41,526 nt of DNA from Ectothiorhodospiraceae bacterium (GCA_003552345.1 PULM01000091.1:1-41526), one strand, 5' to 3'; positions 20,430 to 28,955 are shown, counted from the first letter of the stretch. A program made the numbers and translations. Notes: generated from the sequence alone by a model not told the origin.

Positions 20430-21796
20430 GTCGACTGGTGACCGTTTCCAATCGTGTGGCCTTGCCCAGTCAGTTGCAGGCGGCTCAGGGCGGCCTGGCC
20501 GTGGGCCTGCGCTCTGCACTGGAGGAGTCCGGCGGCATCTGGTTCGGTTGGGACGGCGGCGTCGATGAGCGCATCGATGGGCTGCGCCAGCCGCGTGTGC
20601 AGACCGCCAATGGGGTTCGCTACGCCACCCTGCGCCTGAGCCGCAGCGAATACGACCGGTACTACCTGGGCTACGCCAACCAGGTGCTCTGGCCGCTGTT
20701 CCACTACCGCATGTCCTTTGTCCATTGCCGTCGGGAGCGCATCGAGGGCTACTGGGAGGTGAACCGGCTGTTTGCCGCACACCTGCCGCCGCTGCTCGAG
20801 GGCGATGAGATCATCTGGGTCCACGACTACCACTTCATCCCCCTCGGGCAGCTGCTGTGCGAGCAGGGGGTGGATGCGCCCATCGGCTTCTTCCTCCACA
20901 CCCCCTTCCCGCCCTGGGACATCTTCCGCGCCCTGCCGGGCCATGAGGGGCTGCTCGAATCCCTGTGCCGCTACGACCTGGTGGGCTTTCAGACGGCCAT
21001 CGACCGCGACAATTTCCTCGACTGCCTGGCGCACTACCGCCCGCAGCAGCCGCGCCCGCGGGTGGAGGTCTTCCCCATCAGCATCGATGTCGATCAGGTG
21101 GCCCGCGAGGCGCAGCGCGGCTACAACTCCCAGCAGGGGCGGCGGCTGCAGCAGAGCCTGCGCGACCGGCGGTTGATGATCGGCGTCGACCGGCTCGACT
21201 ACAGCAAGGGGCTGCGCAACCGCTTCGAGGCCTACGAGGCGCTGCTCGAGCAGCACAGCGAGCACCGCGGTGATGTCGTTTTCCTGCAGATTGCCCCCGT
21301 TTCCCGGGGGGATGTCCCCGAATACGAGGAGATTCGCCAGCATCTGGAGTACCTGGCCGGGCACATCAATGGCCGCTTTGCCGAGTACGACTGGATTCCG
21401 CTGCGCTACCTCAATCGGGGCTTCCACCGCTCGAACATCCTCGGTTTTCTCGCCCGCAGCAATGTCGGCCTGATTACCCCCATGCGCGATGGCATGAACC
21501 TGGTGGCCAAGGAGTTCGTCGCCGCCCAGGATCCGGGTGATCCGGGGGTCCTGGTCCTGTCGCGCCACGCCGGTGCGGCCCAGGAGCTGGATGCCGCGGT
21601 GCTGGTCAATCCCTACGACGTGGATGAGATGGTCGATGCCATGCACCAGGCACTGACCATGCCCCTGGGTGAGCGGCGCGAGCGCTGGCAGGCGATGATC
21701 GAGGTCCTGCGCCGCCAGGATATCCATCGCTGGCGGACGGACTTCATCCAGTCGCTGCACGACGCCCACCGGGCCAGGAGTTCGGAGGCGCTGTGA
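20426..21796 (+). CDS. otsA: alpha,alpha-trehalose-phosphate synthase (GT20)
   Basis: [11 protein letters not shown]...[86 protein letters not shown] start overlaps the GH15 stop. Confidence 0.95.
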   Translation: MSRLVTVSNRVALPSQLQAAQGGLAVGLRSALEESGGIWFGWDGGVDERIDGLRQPRVQTANGVRYATLRLSRSEYDRYYLGYANQVLWPLFHYRMSFVHCRRERIEGYWEVNRLFAAHLPPLLEGDEIIWVHDYHFIPLGQLLCEQGVDAPIGFFLHTPFPPWDIFRALPGHEGLLESLCRYDLVGFQTAIDRDNFLDCLAHYRPQQPRPRVEVFPISIDVDQVAREAQRGYNSQQGRRLQQSLRDRRLMIGVDRLDYSKGLRNRFEAYEALLEQHSEHRGDVVFLQIAPVSRGDVPEYEEIRQHLEYLAGHINGRFAEYDWIPLRYLNRGFHRSNILGFLARSNVGLITPMRDGMNLVAKEFVAAQDPGDPGVLVLSRHAGAAQELDAAVLVNPYDVDEMVDAMHQALTMPLGERRERWQAMIEVLRRQDIHRWRTDFIQSLHDAHRARSSEAL

Positions 21797-22734
21797 CCCG
21801 CTACCTGCTGGCCGACATCGGCGGCACGCACACCCGGGTGGCCGCGGCGGCCCCGGGGGAGCCCCCGGGGCCGGTCACCCGATACCGCAACCGCGACCTC
21901 GCCGGCCCCGTGGAGGCGCTGCAGCGTCACCGTGCCCAGCACGCCGACGATGACTGGTGGGTGGCGGCGGCGGTGGCCGGACCGGTGGCGCAGGGCCGGG
22001 TACAGCTGACCAACCTGGGCTGGCAACTGGACGCCGAAGAGCTGGCCCGCCGCACCGGGGCCGTCCGGGCCGAGCTGGTCAACGACTACCAGGCGCTGGC
22101 CCGTGCCCTGCCGGAGCTCCAGAAAGAGGCGCACTGTACCCGGTTGCGTGAGGGCGCGCCGGCCGCCGGGGCGGCCATGGCGGTGCTGGGTCCGGGGACC
22201 GGGCTGGGCGTCTCGGGTCTGGTGCCCGCCGCGCGCGAGTGGGGCGTGATCGCCGGCGAAGGCGGACATGTCACCCTGGCCGCCGCCGACGCCACCGAGG
22301 CGACCCTGCTCGGCGCCCTGCGCGAGGAGCTGGGGCACGTCTCCGCCGAGGCGGTGCTCAGTGGCCCCGGACTGAGCCGGCTGCACCGGATGCTTCACGG
22401 GGGCGAGGCCGGCCCGGAGGTCATCACCGCCGCCGACGGCGAGGCCGACCCGGCGGCCCGGGAGACCATCGACCGTTTCCTGGCCTTGCTCGGCGGGACC
22501 GCCGGCAACCTCGCCCTGACGCTGGGGGCGCGCGCCGGGGTCTTTCTCGCTGGTGGAATCCTGCCGCGGTTGAGCGCCTCGCGGCTGGCCGACTCCCCCT
22601 TGCTCGAACGCTTCCTGGCCAAGGGGCGTTTCCGCAGCTATCTCGAGCCGGTGCCGGTCTGGCGGATCGACGATCCGGCGGCGGCGGCGCTGCTTGGCCT
22701 GCGCGCGTGGCTGGACGACTTGCGGTACCCTTGA
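21793..22734 (+). CDS. glk: glucokinase
   Basis: LLADIGGTHTRVA, NDYQALARAL, LGPGTGLGVSGL, IAGEGGHVTLA, GGILPRL; GTG start overlaps the otsA stop by 4 nt. Confidence 0.92.
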   Translation: MTRYLLADIGGTHTRVAAAAPGEPPGPVTRYRNRDLAGPVEALQRHRAQHADDDWWVAAAVAGPVAQGRVQLTNLGWQLDAEELARRTGAVRAELVNDYQALARALPELQKEAHCTRLREGAPAAGAAMAVLGPGTGLGVSGLVPAAREWGVIAGEGGHVTLAAADATEATLLGALREELGHVSAEAVLSGPGLSRLHRMLHGGEAGPEVITAADGEADPAARETIDRFLALLGGTAGNLALTLGARAGVFLAGGILPRLSASRLADSPLLERFLAKGRFRSYLEPVPVWRIDDPAAAALLGLRAWLDDLRYP

Positions 22735-22783
22735 GACTGGGCGGGTTTCCCGGCGCACCACCGGCATTCGAGGTCTTGCGAGC

Positions 22784-24097
22784 ATGGCATCATCCGGTAT
22801 CCCTGCCGACGAGGCGCACCGCCTGGAGGTCCTGGCGCGGTATCAGTTAGAAGAGAACGCCCCCGAGGAGGCCTTTGACCGTCTCGTTGACCTCTGCGCG
22901 CGGATCTTTGATGTGCCCATCGCCTTCATCTCCCTGGTCGAGCATCAGCGGCAGTGGTTCCAGGCGGCTCGTGGGTTCGAGCTGGCCGAGACCCCGCGGG
23001 AGATCGCCTTCTGTAACTATGTGATCTGCCGTGGTGATCCGCTGGTGGTCTCCGACACCCGGCAGGACGCCCGCTTCGCCGATCACCCGCTGGTCAATGG
23101 TCCGCCGCATCTGCGTTTCTATGCCGGGGTGCCGTTGGTGATCGAGGATGGGGTGCGGATCGGCACCCTCTGCCTTGGTGACCGGCAACCGCGGACGCTA
23201 CCGGATGGCGGACTGCAGACCCTGCAGGAGCTGGCGGCCATGGTGGTCGATGAATTCGAGCTGCGGCGGGCCAACCAGCGCCTGGAGGAGGAGCGGGTGC
23301 GCGCCGAGCGGGCCGCCACCGAGTTGCGTCGCGCCAACCTCGAGCTGCAACAGGCCCGCGAGGAGGCCGAGCGTGGCAATCGGGCCAAGAGCCAGTTCCT
23401 CTCGAGTATGAGCCACGAACTGCGTACGCCGCTGAATGCCGTGCTCGGTTTCGCCCAGATGCTCGAGCAGGACCCGCACGAGCCGCTTTCCGAGCGCCAG
23501 CTCGGCTACGTCGAACAGATCCTCGGTGGGGGGCGGCACTTGTTGTCGCTGATCGACGATATCCTCGATCTCGCCCGGGTCGAGGCCGGTCGGGTGGTGT
23601 TGCAGCCGGAGTGGGTGGCCCCGCGCACCCTGATCGATCAGTGTATCGAGCTGCTCGGGCCCATGGTCGCCGATACCGGGGTGCAGCTGTCCGCGCACAC
23701 GCTCGGGGATGCCCCGGCGTCGATCCATGCCGACCCGCAGCGCATCCGCCAGGTCCTCTTCAACCTGCTCAGCAATGCCGTGAAGTACAACCGGCCTGGT
23801 GGGCGGGTGGATCTCGAGCTCGCCTCGCCGGCCCCCGGTCGGGTCACGTTCCGGGTGCGGGATACCGGGCCCGGCATCCCCATCGAGCGCCAGCGTGAGG
23901 TCTTCCACCCGTTCAATCGCCTCGGCCTGGAGTCCTCGCAGGTGGAGGGGACCGGTATCGGCCTGGTGGTGACCCGGCGCCTGGTCGAGCAGATGGGCGG
24001 CGAGATCGGCTTCAGCAGCGAGCCCGGGGTCGGTTCGCTGTTCTGGGTGGAGCTGCCCTGTCAGCCGGCCCATGTCGAGGAGGCAGGCGGTGAATAG
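22784..24097 (+). CDS. GAF-domain sensor histidine kinase
   Basis: GAF region (RIFDVPIAFISLVEHQRQWFQAARGFEL...ICRGDPLVVSDTRQDARFADHPLVNGPPHLRFYAGVPL), H-box [58 protein letters not shown]. No receiver domain. Confidence 0.92.
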   Translation: MASSGIPADEAHRLEVLARYQLEENAPEEAFDRLVDLCARIFDVPIAFISLVEHQRQWFQAARGFELAETPREIAFCNYVICRGDPLVVSDTRQDARFADHPLVNGPPHLRFYAGVPLVIEDGVRIGTLCLGDRQPRTLPDGGLQTLQELAAMVVDEFELRRANQRLEEERVRAERAATELRRANLELQQAREEAERGNRAKSQFLSSMSHELRTPLNAVLGFAQMLEQDPHEPLSERQLGYVEQILGGGRHLLSLIDDILDLARVEAGRVVLQPEWVAPRTLIDQCIELLGPMVADTGVQLSAHTLGDAPASIHADPQRIRQVLFNLLSNAVKYNRPGGRVDLELASPAPGRVTFRVRDTGPGIPIERQREVFHPFNRLGLESSQVEGTGIGLVVTRRLVEQMGGEIGFSSEPGVGSLFWVELPCQPAHVEEAGGE

Positions 24098-25253
24098 GCC
24101 CTGTTACGAGGGGGGTGGGCTGGTCAACCTGATGGCCTCGCTGGCCCGCGCCTTCGGCGCCGGGTCGAGCCATTATCCCGCCCTTGACCCGGATCCTGGG
24201 CTGGGGCTCGAGGACGCGCGCACGGTGATCCTCTGGGTCATCGATGGCCTGGGCGACCACTACCTGGCCAGGCAGCCGGGCAGCACCTTGGCCGGGCATC
24301 GAGTGCGGGGGCTGACCTCGGTCTTTCCGGCCACCACCTCAGCGGCGTTGACCAGCATCATCACCGGGCGCCCGCCGCGCGGCCACGGCGTGACGGGGTG
24401 GTTCATGTACGTTCACGAGCTGGGTGCCGTGACCGCCTGGTTGCCGTTCGGTCCGCGGGTGGGCAAGGGGCAGTGGTCCGGCATCGAGCCGGAGAGTGCC
24501 GAATTGCTTCAGCGCGATGCGATCTGGGACCGGTTCCGGGCCGAGACCCACGTGGTCCAGCCGGCCTGGCTGGTCGATACGCCCTACAGCCGTGCCGTCA
24601 CCGGGCGGCAGGCGCGGCGCCACGGCTACCAGGGGCTGGATGAGCTGCGCGAGGTCCTGGTGAGGATCGCCCGTGAGCCGGGTCGCCAGCGCCGCTTCGT
24701 CTACGCCTACTGGCCGGACCTGGATACGCTGAGTCACCAGCACGGCGTCGACAGCGCGCCGGTGCTCGACCAGTTCCGCTCCATCGACATCGCCTGGCAG
24801 CGGCTGCTCGACGGCCTGCAGGGGACCGACACCGTGGTGCTCGGGACCGCCGATCATGGTCTGATCGACACCGCCCCCGAGCGGCCCCTCTACCTGGAGG
24901 ATCACCCGGAACTGGCCGAGATGCTGGCATTGCCGCTTTGTGGCGAGCCGCGGGCCGCTTACTGCTACTTGCGTCCTGGTACCGAGACCGACTTCCAGCT
25001 CTATTGCCGCGAGCGCCTGGCCAGCGTCTGCCAGGCGGTCCGGGCCGAGGAGGTGATCGCCGCCGGCTGGTTCGGCCCCATGCCGGAGCATCCGCAGCTG
25101 CGCCGGCGCATCGGCGACTGGGTGCTGCTGCCGGCGGACGGCTGGGTGCTTAAGGATCGACTGGTGGGCGAGGGTCGTTTCGCGCAGGTCGGGGTGCATG
25201 GCGGTGCCTCGGCCAGTGAGCAGTGGGTGCCGCTGATTGCCGCACGGCCGTGA
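24090..25253 (+). CDS. alkaline phosphatase superfamily / type I phosphodiesterase-nucleotide pyrophosphatase-like protein
   Basis: VILWVIDGLGDHYL, FPATTSAALTSIITGRPPRGHGVTGW, YAYWPDLDTLSHQHG, VLGTADHGLID. GTG at 24090 overlaps the HK stop; an alternative ATG lies at 24072. Confidence 0.87.
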   Translation: MNRPCYEGGGLVNLMASLARAFGAGSSHYPALDPDPGLGLEDARTVILWVIDGLGDHYLARQPGSTLAGHRVRGLTSVFPATTSAALTSIITGRPPRGHGVTGWFMYVHELGAVTAWLPFGPRVGKGQWSGIEPESAELLQRDAIWDRFRAETHVVQPAWLVDTPYSRAVTGRQARRHGYQGLDELREVLVRIAREPGRQRRFVYAYWPDLDTLSHQHGVDSAPVLDQFRSIDIAWQRLLDGLQGTDTVVLGTADHGLIDTAPERPLYLEDHPELAEMLALPLCGEPRAAYCYLRPGTETDFQLYCRERLASVCQAVRAEEVIAAGWFGPMPEHPQLRRRIGDWVLLPADGWVLKDRLVGEGRFAQVGVHGGASASEQWVPLIAARP

Positions 25254-25266
25254 TAGCATCGTCAGG

Positions 25267-26259
25267 ATGGAATCCCTGCTCTACACCGCCGAAGCACCCT
25301 TCGAGGCCGCGCGTCGCGATGGCCGTGGCTGGCACGGGCATTCCTTCCGCCTGCGCGTGCGGGCGGCGCCCGATGGGGGGGCCGCCGATCCGGATGCGCT
25401 GGCCGCGGCGTGCGCCCGGGCGGTGGCCCCCCTCGACTACACGCTGCTCAATGACGGGGTGGAGGATCCCACCGACGCCCGACTGCTTGAGGAGCTGGGC
25501 CAGCGCCTGCGCGCCGCTGGCGTAACCCCGCGGCGGTTGGCGTTGCGCAGCGCCCCGGATCGCGGGGTCGGCCGCGGCGAGGTGGCGTGGAGCTGGCGAT
25601 CGTTCCGCTTCGAGGCAGCCCATCGCCTGCCCTACGTCCCCGAAGGACATCCGTGTGGCCGCATGCACGGGCACGGGTACCTGGTGGTGCTGGAGGCCGT
25701 CGATACCGATGCCGAGGCGCTGGGGACGGCCTGGGCGCCGCTGGGCGAGGCGCTCGACCGGGCCTGCCTGAACGACTTCCTCGACAACCCGACCAGTGAG
25801 CTCATCGCCGTCTGGCTGTGGGAGCAGCTCCGTCCCCGCTGTCCCGGGCTCATCCGAGTGCATGTCCATGAGACGGAGCACTCCGGCTGCACCTACGACG
25901 GCGAGCGGCACACCATCTGGAAGGCCCAGCGCTTCGAGGCCGCGCCCCGGCTGGCCGCTGCTGCTGACCGGCGCGGGCGACTGCACGGCCACGGCTATCG
26001 GCTGCGCGTTCACGTCACCGCGCCGCTGGATCGGGTCCTCGGCTGGACCCTGGACTACGGGGACGTCAAGGCCGCCTTTGCCCCGGTGCGCGAGGCCCTG
26101 GATCACCAGCGTCTGGATGCCATCGACGGGCTCGAGTCGGGCGATGTGGCCGATCTCGCCGCCTGGGCGGCCCGCGCCGCACACCGCCGCCTGCCGGAGC
26201 TTCTGCGCATCGACTGTTACGAGCGCGACGGCGTCGGTGCCATCGCCTGGCCGGTCTGA
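25267..26259 (+). CDS. tandem three-repeat 6-pyruvoyl-tetrahydropterin synthase / 6-carboxy-tetrahydropterin synthase (QueD)-like fusion protein
   Basis: Three T-fold-like repeats: FEAARRDGRGWHGHSFRLRVRA / FEAAHRLPYVPEGHPCGRMHGHGYLVVLEA / FEAAPRLAAAADRRGRLHGHGYRLRVHV. Each is followed by an LDY/LDR/LDH segment. Confidence 0.88.
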   Translation: MESLLYTAEAPFEAARRDGRGWHGHSFRLRVRAAPDGGAADPDALAAACARAVAPLDYTLLNDGVEDPTDARLLEELGQRLRAAGVTPRRLALRSAPDRGVGRGEVAWSWRSFRFEAAHRLPYVPEGHPCGRMHGHGYLVVLEAVDTDAEALGTAWAPLGEALDRACLNDFLDNPTSELIAVWLWEQLRPRCPGLIRVHVHETEHSGCTYDGERHTIWKAQRFEAAPRLAAAADRRGRLHGHGYRLRVHVTAPLDRVLGWTLDYGDVKAAFAPVREALDHQRLDAIDGLESGDVADLAAWAARAAHRRLPELLRIDCYERDGVGAIAWPV

Positions 26260-26262
26260 GTC

Positions 26263-26892
26263 ATGGGCTACGCCGTCCACAGCCTGTTCTACACCCTGCA
26301 GGGCGAGGGGGCGCGCAGCGGCCGGCCTGCCGTATTCCTGCGCTTTGCCGGCTGCAACCTCTGGAGCGGTCGTGAGGCCGATCGGGCGACGGCGGTGTGC
26401 CAGTTCTGTGACACCGACTTCGTTGGCACCGGCGGCCCCGGTGGCGGGCGGTTTGCCGAGCCCGGGCAGCTGGCGGCGGCGGTGGCGGCTCAGTGGCCGG
26501 GTGGCGGTGTGCCCTACGTGGTGTGTACCGGCGGGGAGCCGGCGCTGCAGCTGGATGCGGCGCTGCTCGAGGCCCTGCATGCCCAGGGGTTTGAGGTGGC
26601 GGTGGAGAGCAACGGCACCCTGCCCCTGCCCGCCGGGCTGGACTGGGTGTGCGTCAGTCCCAAGGCGGGGACCGAGCTGGTGGTCGTTGCCGGCGATGAG
26701 CTCAAGCTGATCTATCCCCAACCGGGGGCCGAGCCGGAGCGCTATGGCCACCTGGCCTTCCGCCACTTCTATCTCCAGCCCTTGGACGACGCCCAGCGCG
26801 ATGCGCACACCCGTGCGGCGCTGGACTACTGCCGCGCGCATCCGCAGTGGTGGCTCAGCGTGCAGATTCACAAGGACCTGGGTATCCCCTAG
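26263..26892 (+). CDS. queE: 7-carboxy-7-deazaguanine synthase (radical SAM)
   Basis: SLFYTLQGEGARSGRPAVFLRFAGCNLWSGREADRATAVCQFCDTDFVG (CX14CX2C), CTGGEPALQLD, VCVSPKAG, LKLIYPQ, FYLQPLDD. Confidence 0.93.
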   Translation: MGYAVHSLFYTLQGEGARSGRPAVFLRFAGCNLWSGREADRATAVCQFCDTDFVGTGGPGGGRFAEPGQLAAAVAAQWPGGGVPYVVCTGGEPALQLDAALLEALHAQGFEVAVESNGTLPLPAGLDWVCVSPKAGTELVVVAGDELKLIYPQPGAEPERYGHLAFRHFYLQPLDDAQRDAHTRAALDYCRAHPQWWLSVQIHKDLGIP

Positions 26893-26975
26893 CCGGGCGC
26901 GTTGCCGCTTGCGCTCGGCTGGCTGGCTAGGCACCGTGGTCTAAAGGGGGGTGGCCGCTGGCGAGGGGGATGATC

Positions 26976-27362
26976 ATGTTCGAGGTGAGTCTGGACACTG
27001 TCTGCTTCATCATCCGCAAGTGTCGGGAATTCCAGGCCAAGGAGGCCGTGGTGATCCCCGACTCACCGGATGGTCCCGAGGACGACTGGGCACTGCAGAT
27101 CCTCGCCGATCACGCCGATGACCTGAGCGTGCAGGAGCTGCGCGCCACCTTCGAGGACCTGGAGCCGGCCGAGCAGGCCGAGGTGGTGGCCCTGATGTGG
27201 GTCGGCCGCGGCGATTTCGACGCCAGCGAGTGGGCCGAGGTGCGCAGTGAGGCGAAGTCCGCCTGGAACCCGCGCACGGCCGACTACATCCTTGCCACCC
27301 CCCTGGCGGCCGACTACCTGGAGGAGGGGCTCGACGCCTTCGGCCTCGAGTGCGAGGACTGA
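26976..27362 (+). CDS. DUF3775-like small protein
   Basis: MFEVSLDTVCFIIRKCREFQAKEAV...LMWVGRGDFDASEWAEVRSEAKSAWNPRTADYILATPLAADYLEEGL; recalled similarity to DUF3775. ATG 26976 has better SD spacing than 26970. Confidence 0.78.
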   Translation: MFEVSLDTVCFIIRKCREFQAKEAVVIPDSPDGPEDDWALQILADHADDLSVQELRATFEDLEPAEQAEVVALMWVGRGDFDASEWAEVRSEAKSAWNPRTADYILATPLAADYLEEGLDAFGLECED

Positions 27363-27378
27363 AGGCCGCCCGGGCCGG

Positions 27379-28050
27379 TTACGACCGTTCGAGTCGGCTC
27401 GACAGCCAGGCGTCCAGGCGTTGGATCTCGGGCATGCAGACGGCGTGTTCCATGGGGAAATCGTGCCACTCCACCGGATAGCCGGCGCCCTCCAGCGCAG
27501 TGGCCGCCCGGCGGCCGAGCCCGATCGGTACGATCGGGTCCTCGGTCCCGTGGGCCATGAAGACCGGCGGGCGTGACCCTTCGGGTTCGGGGTCGGCGCC
27601 GTCGGGCAGCCAGCCGGAGAGCGCGATGACGCCCGCCGGGGCGAGGGTGGTGGTCAGCGCCGTGTAGAGGGCGGTGGCGGCGCCCTGGGAGAAGCCGGCC
27701 AGGAACAGCCGCTCGGCGGGTGTGCCCCGCTCCATCTCGCGACGCATCAGCGCCTCGACCTGCTGGCGCGCCTCCTCGATCCCCGCGGTGTCCTCGTCGA
27801 TGCCGTCGCCGCCGAGGCCCCGGATGTCGTACCACGCCGGCATGGCCATCCCGCCGTTGACCGTGATCGGGCGCGTCGGCGCATGGGGGAAGACAAAACG
27901 CACGCCGCGACCGGCGCTTTGGCGCAACTCATCGACGATCGGCGCGAAGTCGTGGCCGTCGGCGCCGAGGCCATGGAGCCAGATGACGCTGGCAGAGATG
28001 GCCTCGCTGGTGGGCCTCTCCAAACAATCGAGCAAAGGCGTCTGGGTCAT
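27379..28050 (-). CDS. carboxylesterase (phospholipase/carboxylesterase family)
   Basis: SVIWLHGLGADGHDFAPIVDEL, PAWYDIRG, FLAGFSQGAATALYTAL, VFMAHGTEDPIVP. Confidence 0.92.
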   Translation of the reverse strand: MTQTPLLDCLERPTSEAISASVIWLHGLGADGHDFAPIVDELRQSAGRGVRFVFPHAPTRPITVNGGMAMPAWYDIRGLGGDGIDEDTAGIEEARQQVEALMRREMERGTPAERLFLAGFSQGAATALYTALTTTLAPAGVIALSGWLPDGADPEPEGSRPPVFMAHGTEDPIVPIGLGRRAATALEGAGYPVEWHDFPMEHAVCMPEIQRLDAWLSSRLERS

Positions 28051-28070
28051 ACCGGATCCTTGAACAACAC

Positions 28071-28105
28071 AAAACGGCACCGCCCCTGCCGAGGCAGGGG
28101 CGGTG
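28071..28105 (-). terminator. Rho-independent terminator downstream of phasin gene
   Basis: CACCGCCCCTGC-CGAG-GCAGGGGCGGTG stem-loop; on the minus strand followed by CCGTTTTGTGTTG. Confidence 0.85.
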
Positions 28106-28123
28106 GGACGAGGCGGCCGCGGT

Positions 28124-28492
28124 TCAGGCGGCCTTGCCGGCAGGTGCGCCGAGGTTGCTGGCGCTTTGGCGCATCGACTTGTGCAGGTCTTCGGTCATCG
28201 CCTGGCCGAGCTCCGCCAGGGTGCGGGCGTCCTTGGCGAGGCTGTCCGAGGGCTCGCGGGCCGCCTCGACGCTCTTTTGCATGTAGCTCTGCAGCTGCTC
28301 CGGCGATTGGATCTCACTGGCCTCGCGCAGGTTGCCCAGGGCGGCATCCGTGTAGCGCCGGACCATGTCCAGTTGGTAGTCGGCCACCTTCTCCCAGTGC
28401 TCCAGCGCCTTGCTGTTGGCGCTGTAGAAGGGCTCGGCGTACTGGCCGAGTTGGCTCTGCATCTGCTTGATCGTGTCCTGGTAGTTCATCAT
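28124..28492 (-). CDS. phasin family protein
   Basis: MMNYQDTIKQMQSQLGQYAEPFYSANSKALEHWEKVADYQLDMVRRYTDAALGNLREASEIQSPEQLQSYMQKSVEAAR; AAAGGAG SD upstream of the ATG at 28492. Confidence 0.9.
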   Translation of the reverse strand: MMNYQDTIKQMQSQLGQYAEPFYSANSKALEHWEKVADYQLDMVRRYTDAALGNLREASEIQSPEQLQSYMQKSVEAAREPSDSLAKDARTLAELGQAMTEDLHKSMRQSASNLGAPAGKAA

Positions 28493-28560
28493 GGCCACCG
28501 CTCCTTTGCGTCGTTCCGGGGTTGTCTTTTCAGTGTTGCTTTGCAGCATAGCAGGCGGCA

Positions 28561-28575
28561 TGTTGCGGCGCAACA
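28561..28575. promoter_or_regulatory. perfect palindrome upstream of the phasin gene, candidate regulator operator
   Basis: TGTTGCGGCGCAACA, odd-centred perfect palindrome, 69 nt upstream of the phasin ATG; a second dyad TGCTTTGCAGCA at 28537-28548. Confidence 0.4.
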
Positions 28576-28711
28576 AAATCGATGAAAAAAAACATCCGTG
28601 GCCGGTTGCGCCGCCTCCACTTTGTGCCAATATGAGGGTGCGACCAACAGCAAGACCGGACCCTGGTCCATGGAGGTCGCGCAACGATGATTAATACAGA
28701 GGTTGTTTAAG

Positions 28712-28921
28712 ATGTCAGAGCGTCAACAAGGTACGGTTAAGTGGTTCGACAACGCCAAGGGCTACGGCTTCATCAGCCGCGAAGGGGGTGAGGACGTGTT
28801 CGTCCACTTCCGTGCCATCCGGGGCGACGGTTTCCGCTCCCTGGATGAGGGTCAAGCGGTCGAGTTCAGCGTGACCCGCAGCCAAAAGGGTCTGCAGGCC
28901 GAGGACGTCGCAGCGCTTTAA
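28712..28921 (+). CDS. cold-shock protein (CspA family)
   Basis: [49 protein letters not shown]1/RNP2 motifs. Confidence 0.96.
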   Translation: MSERQQGTVKWFDNAKGYGFISREGGEDVFVHFRAIRGDGFRSLDEGQAVEFSVTRSQKGLQAEDVAAL

Positions 28922-28955
28922 ACCGCCGCCGTAGCGGCAGGAAGCTGCCAGTGTA

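Noticed and set aside
20363-21769. 468-aa minus-strand ORF
   Set aside because: Antisense to otsA; no recognisable domain.
25150-26934. 594-aa minus-strand ORF
   Set aside because: Antisense to the triple T-fold and queE genes; GC-driven open frame.
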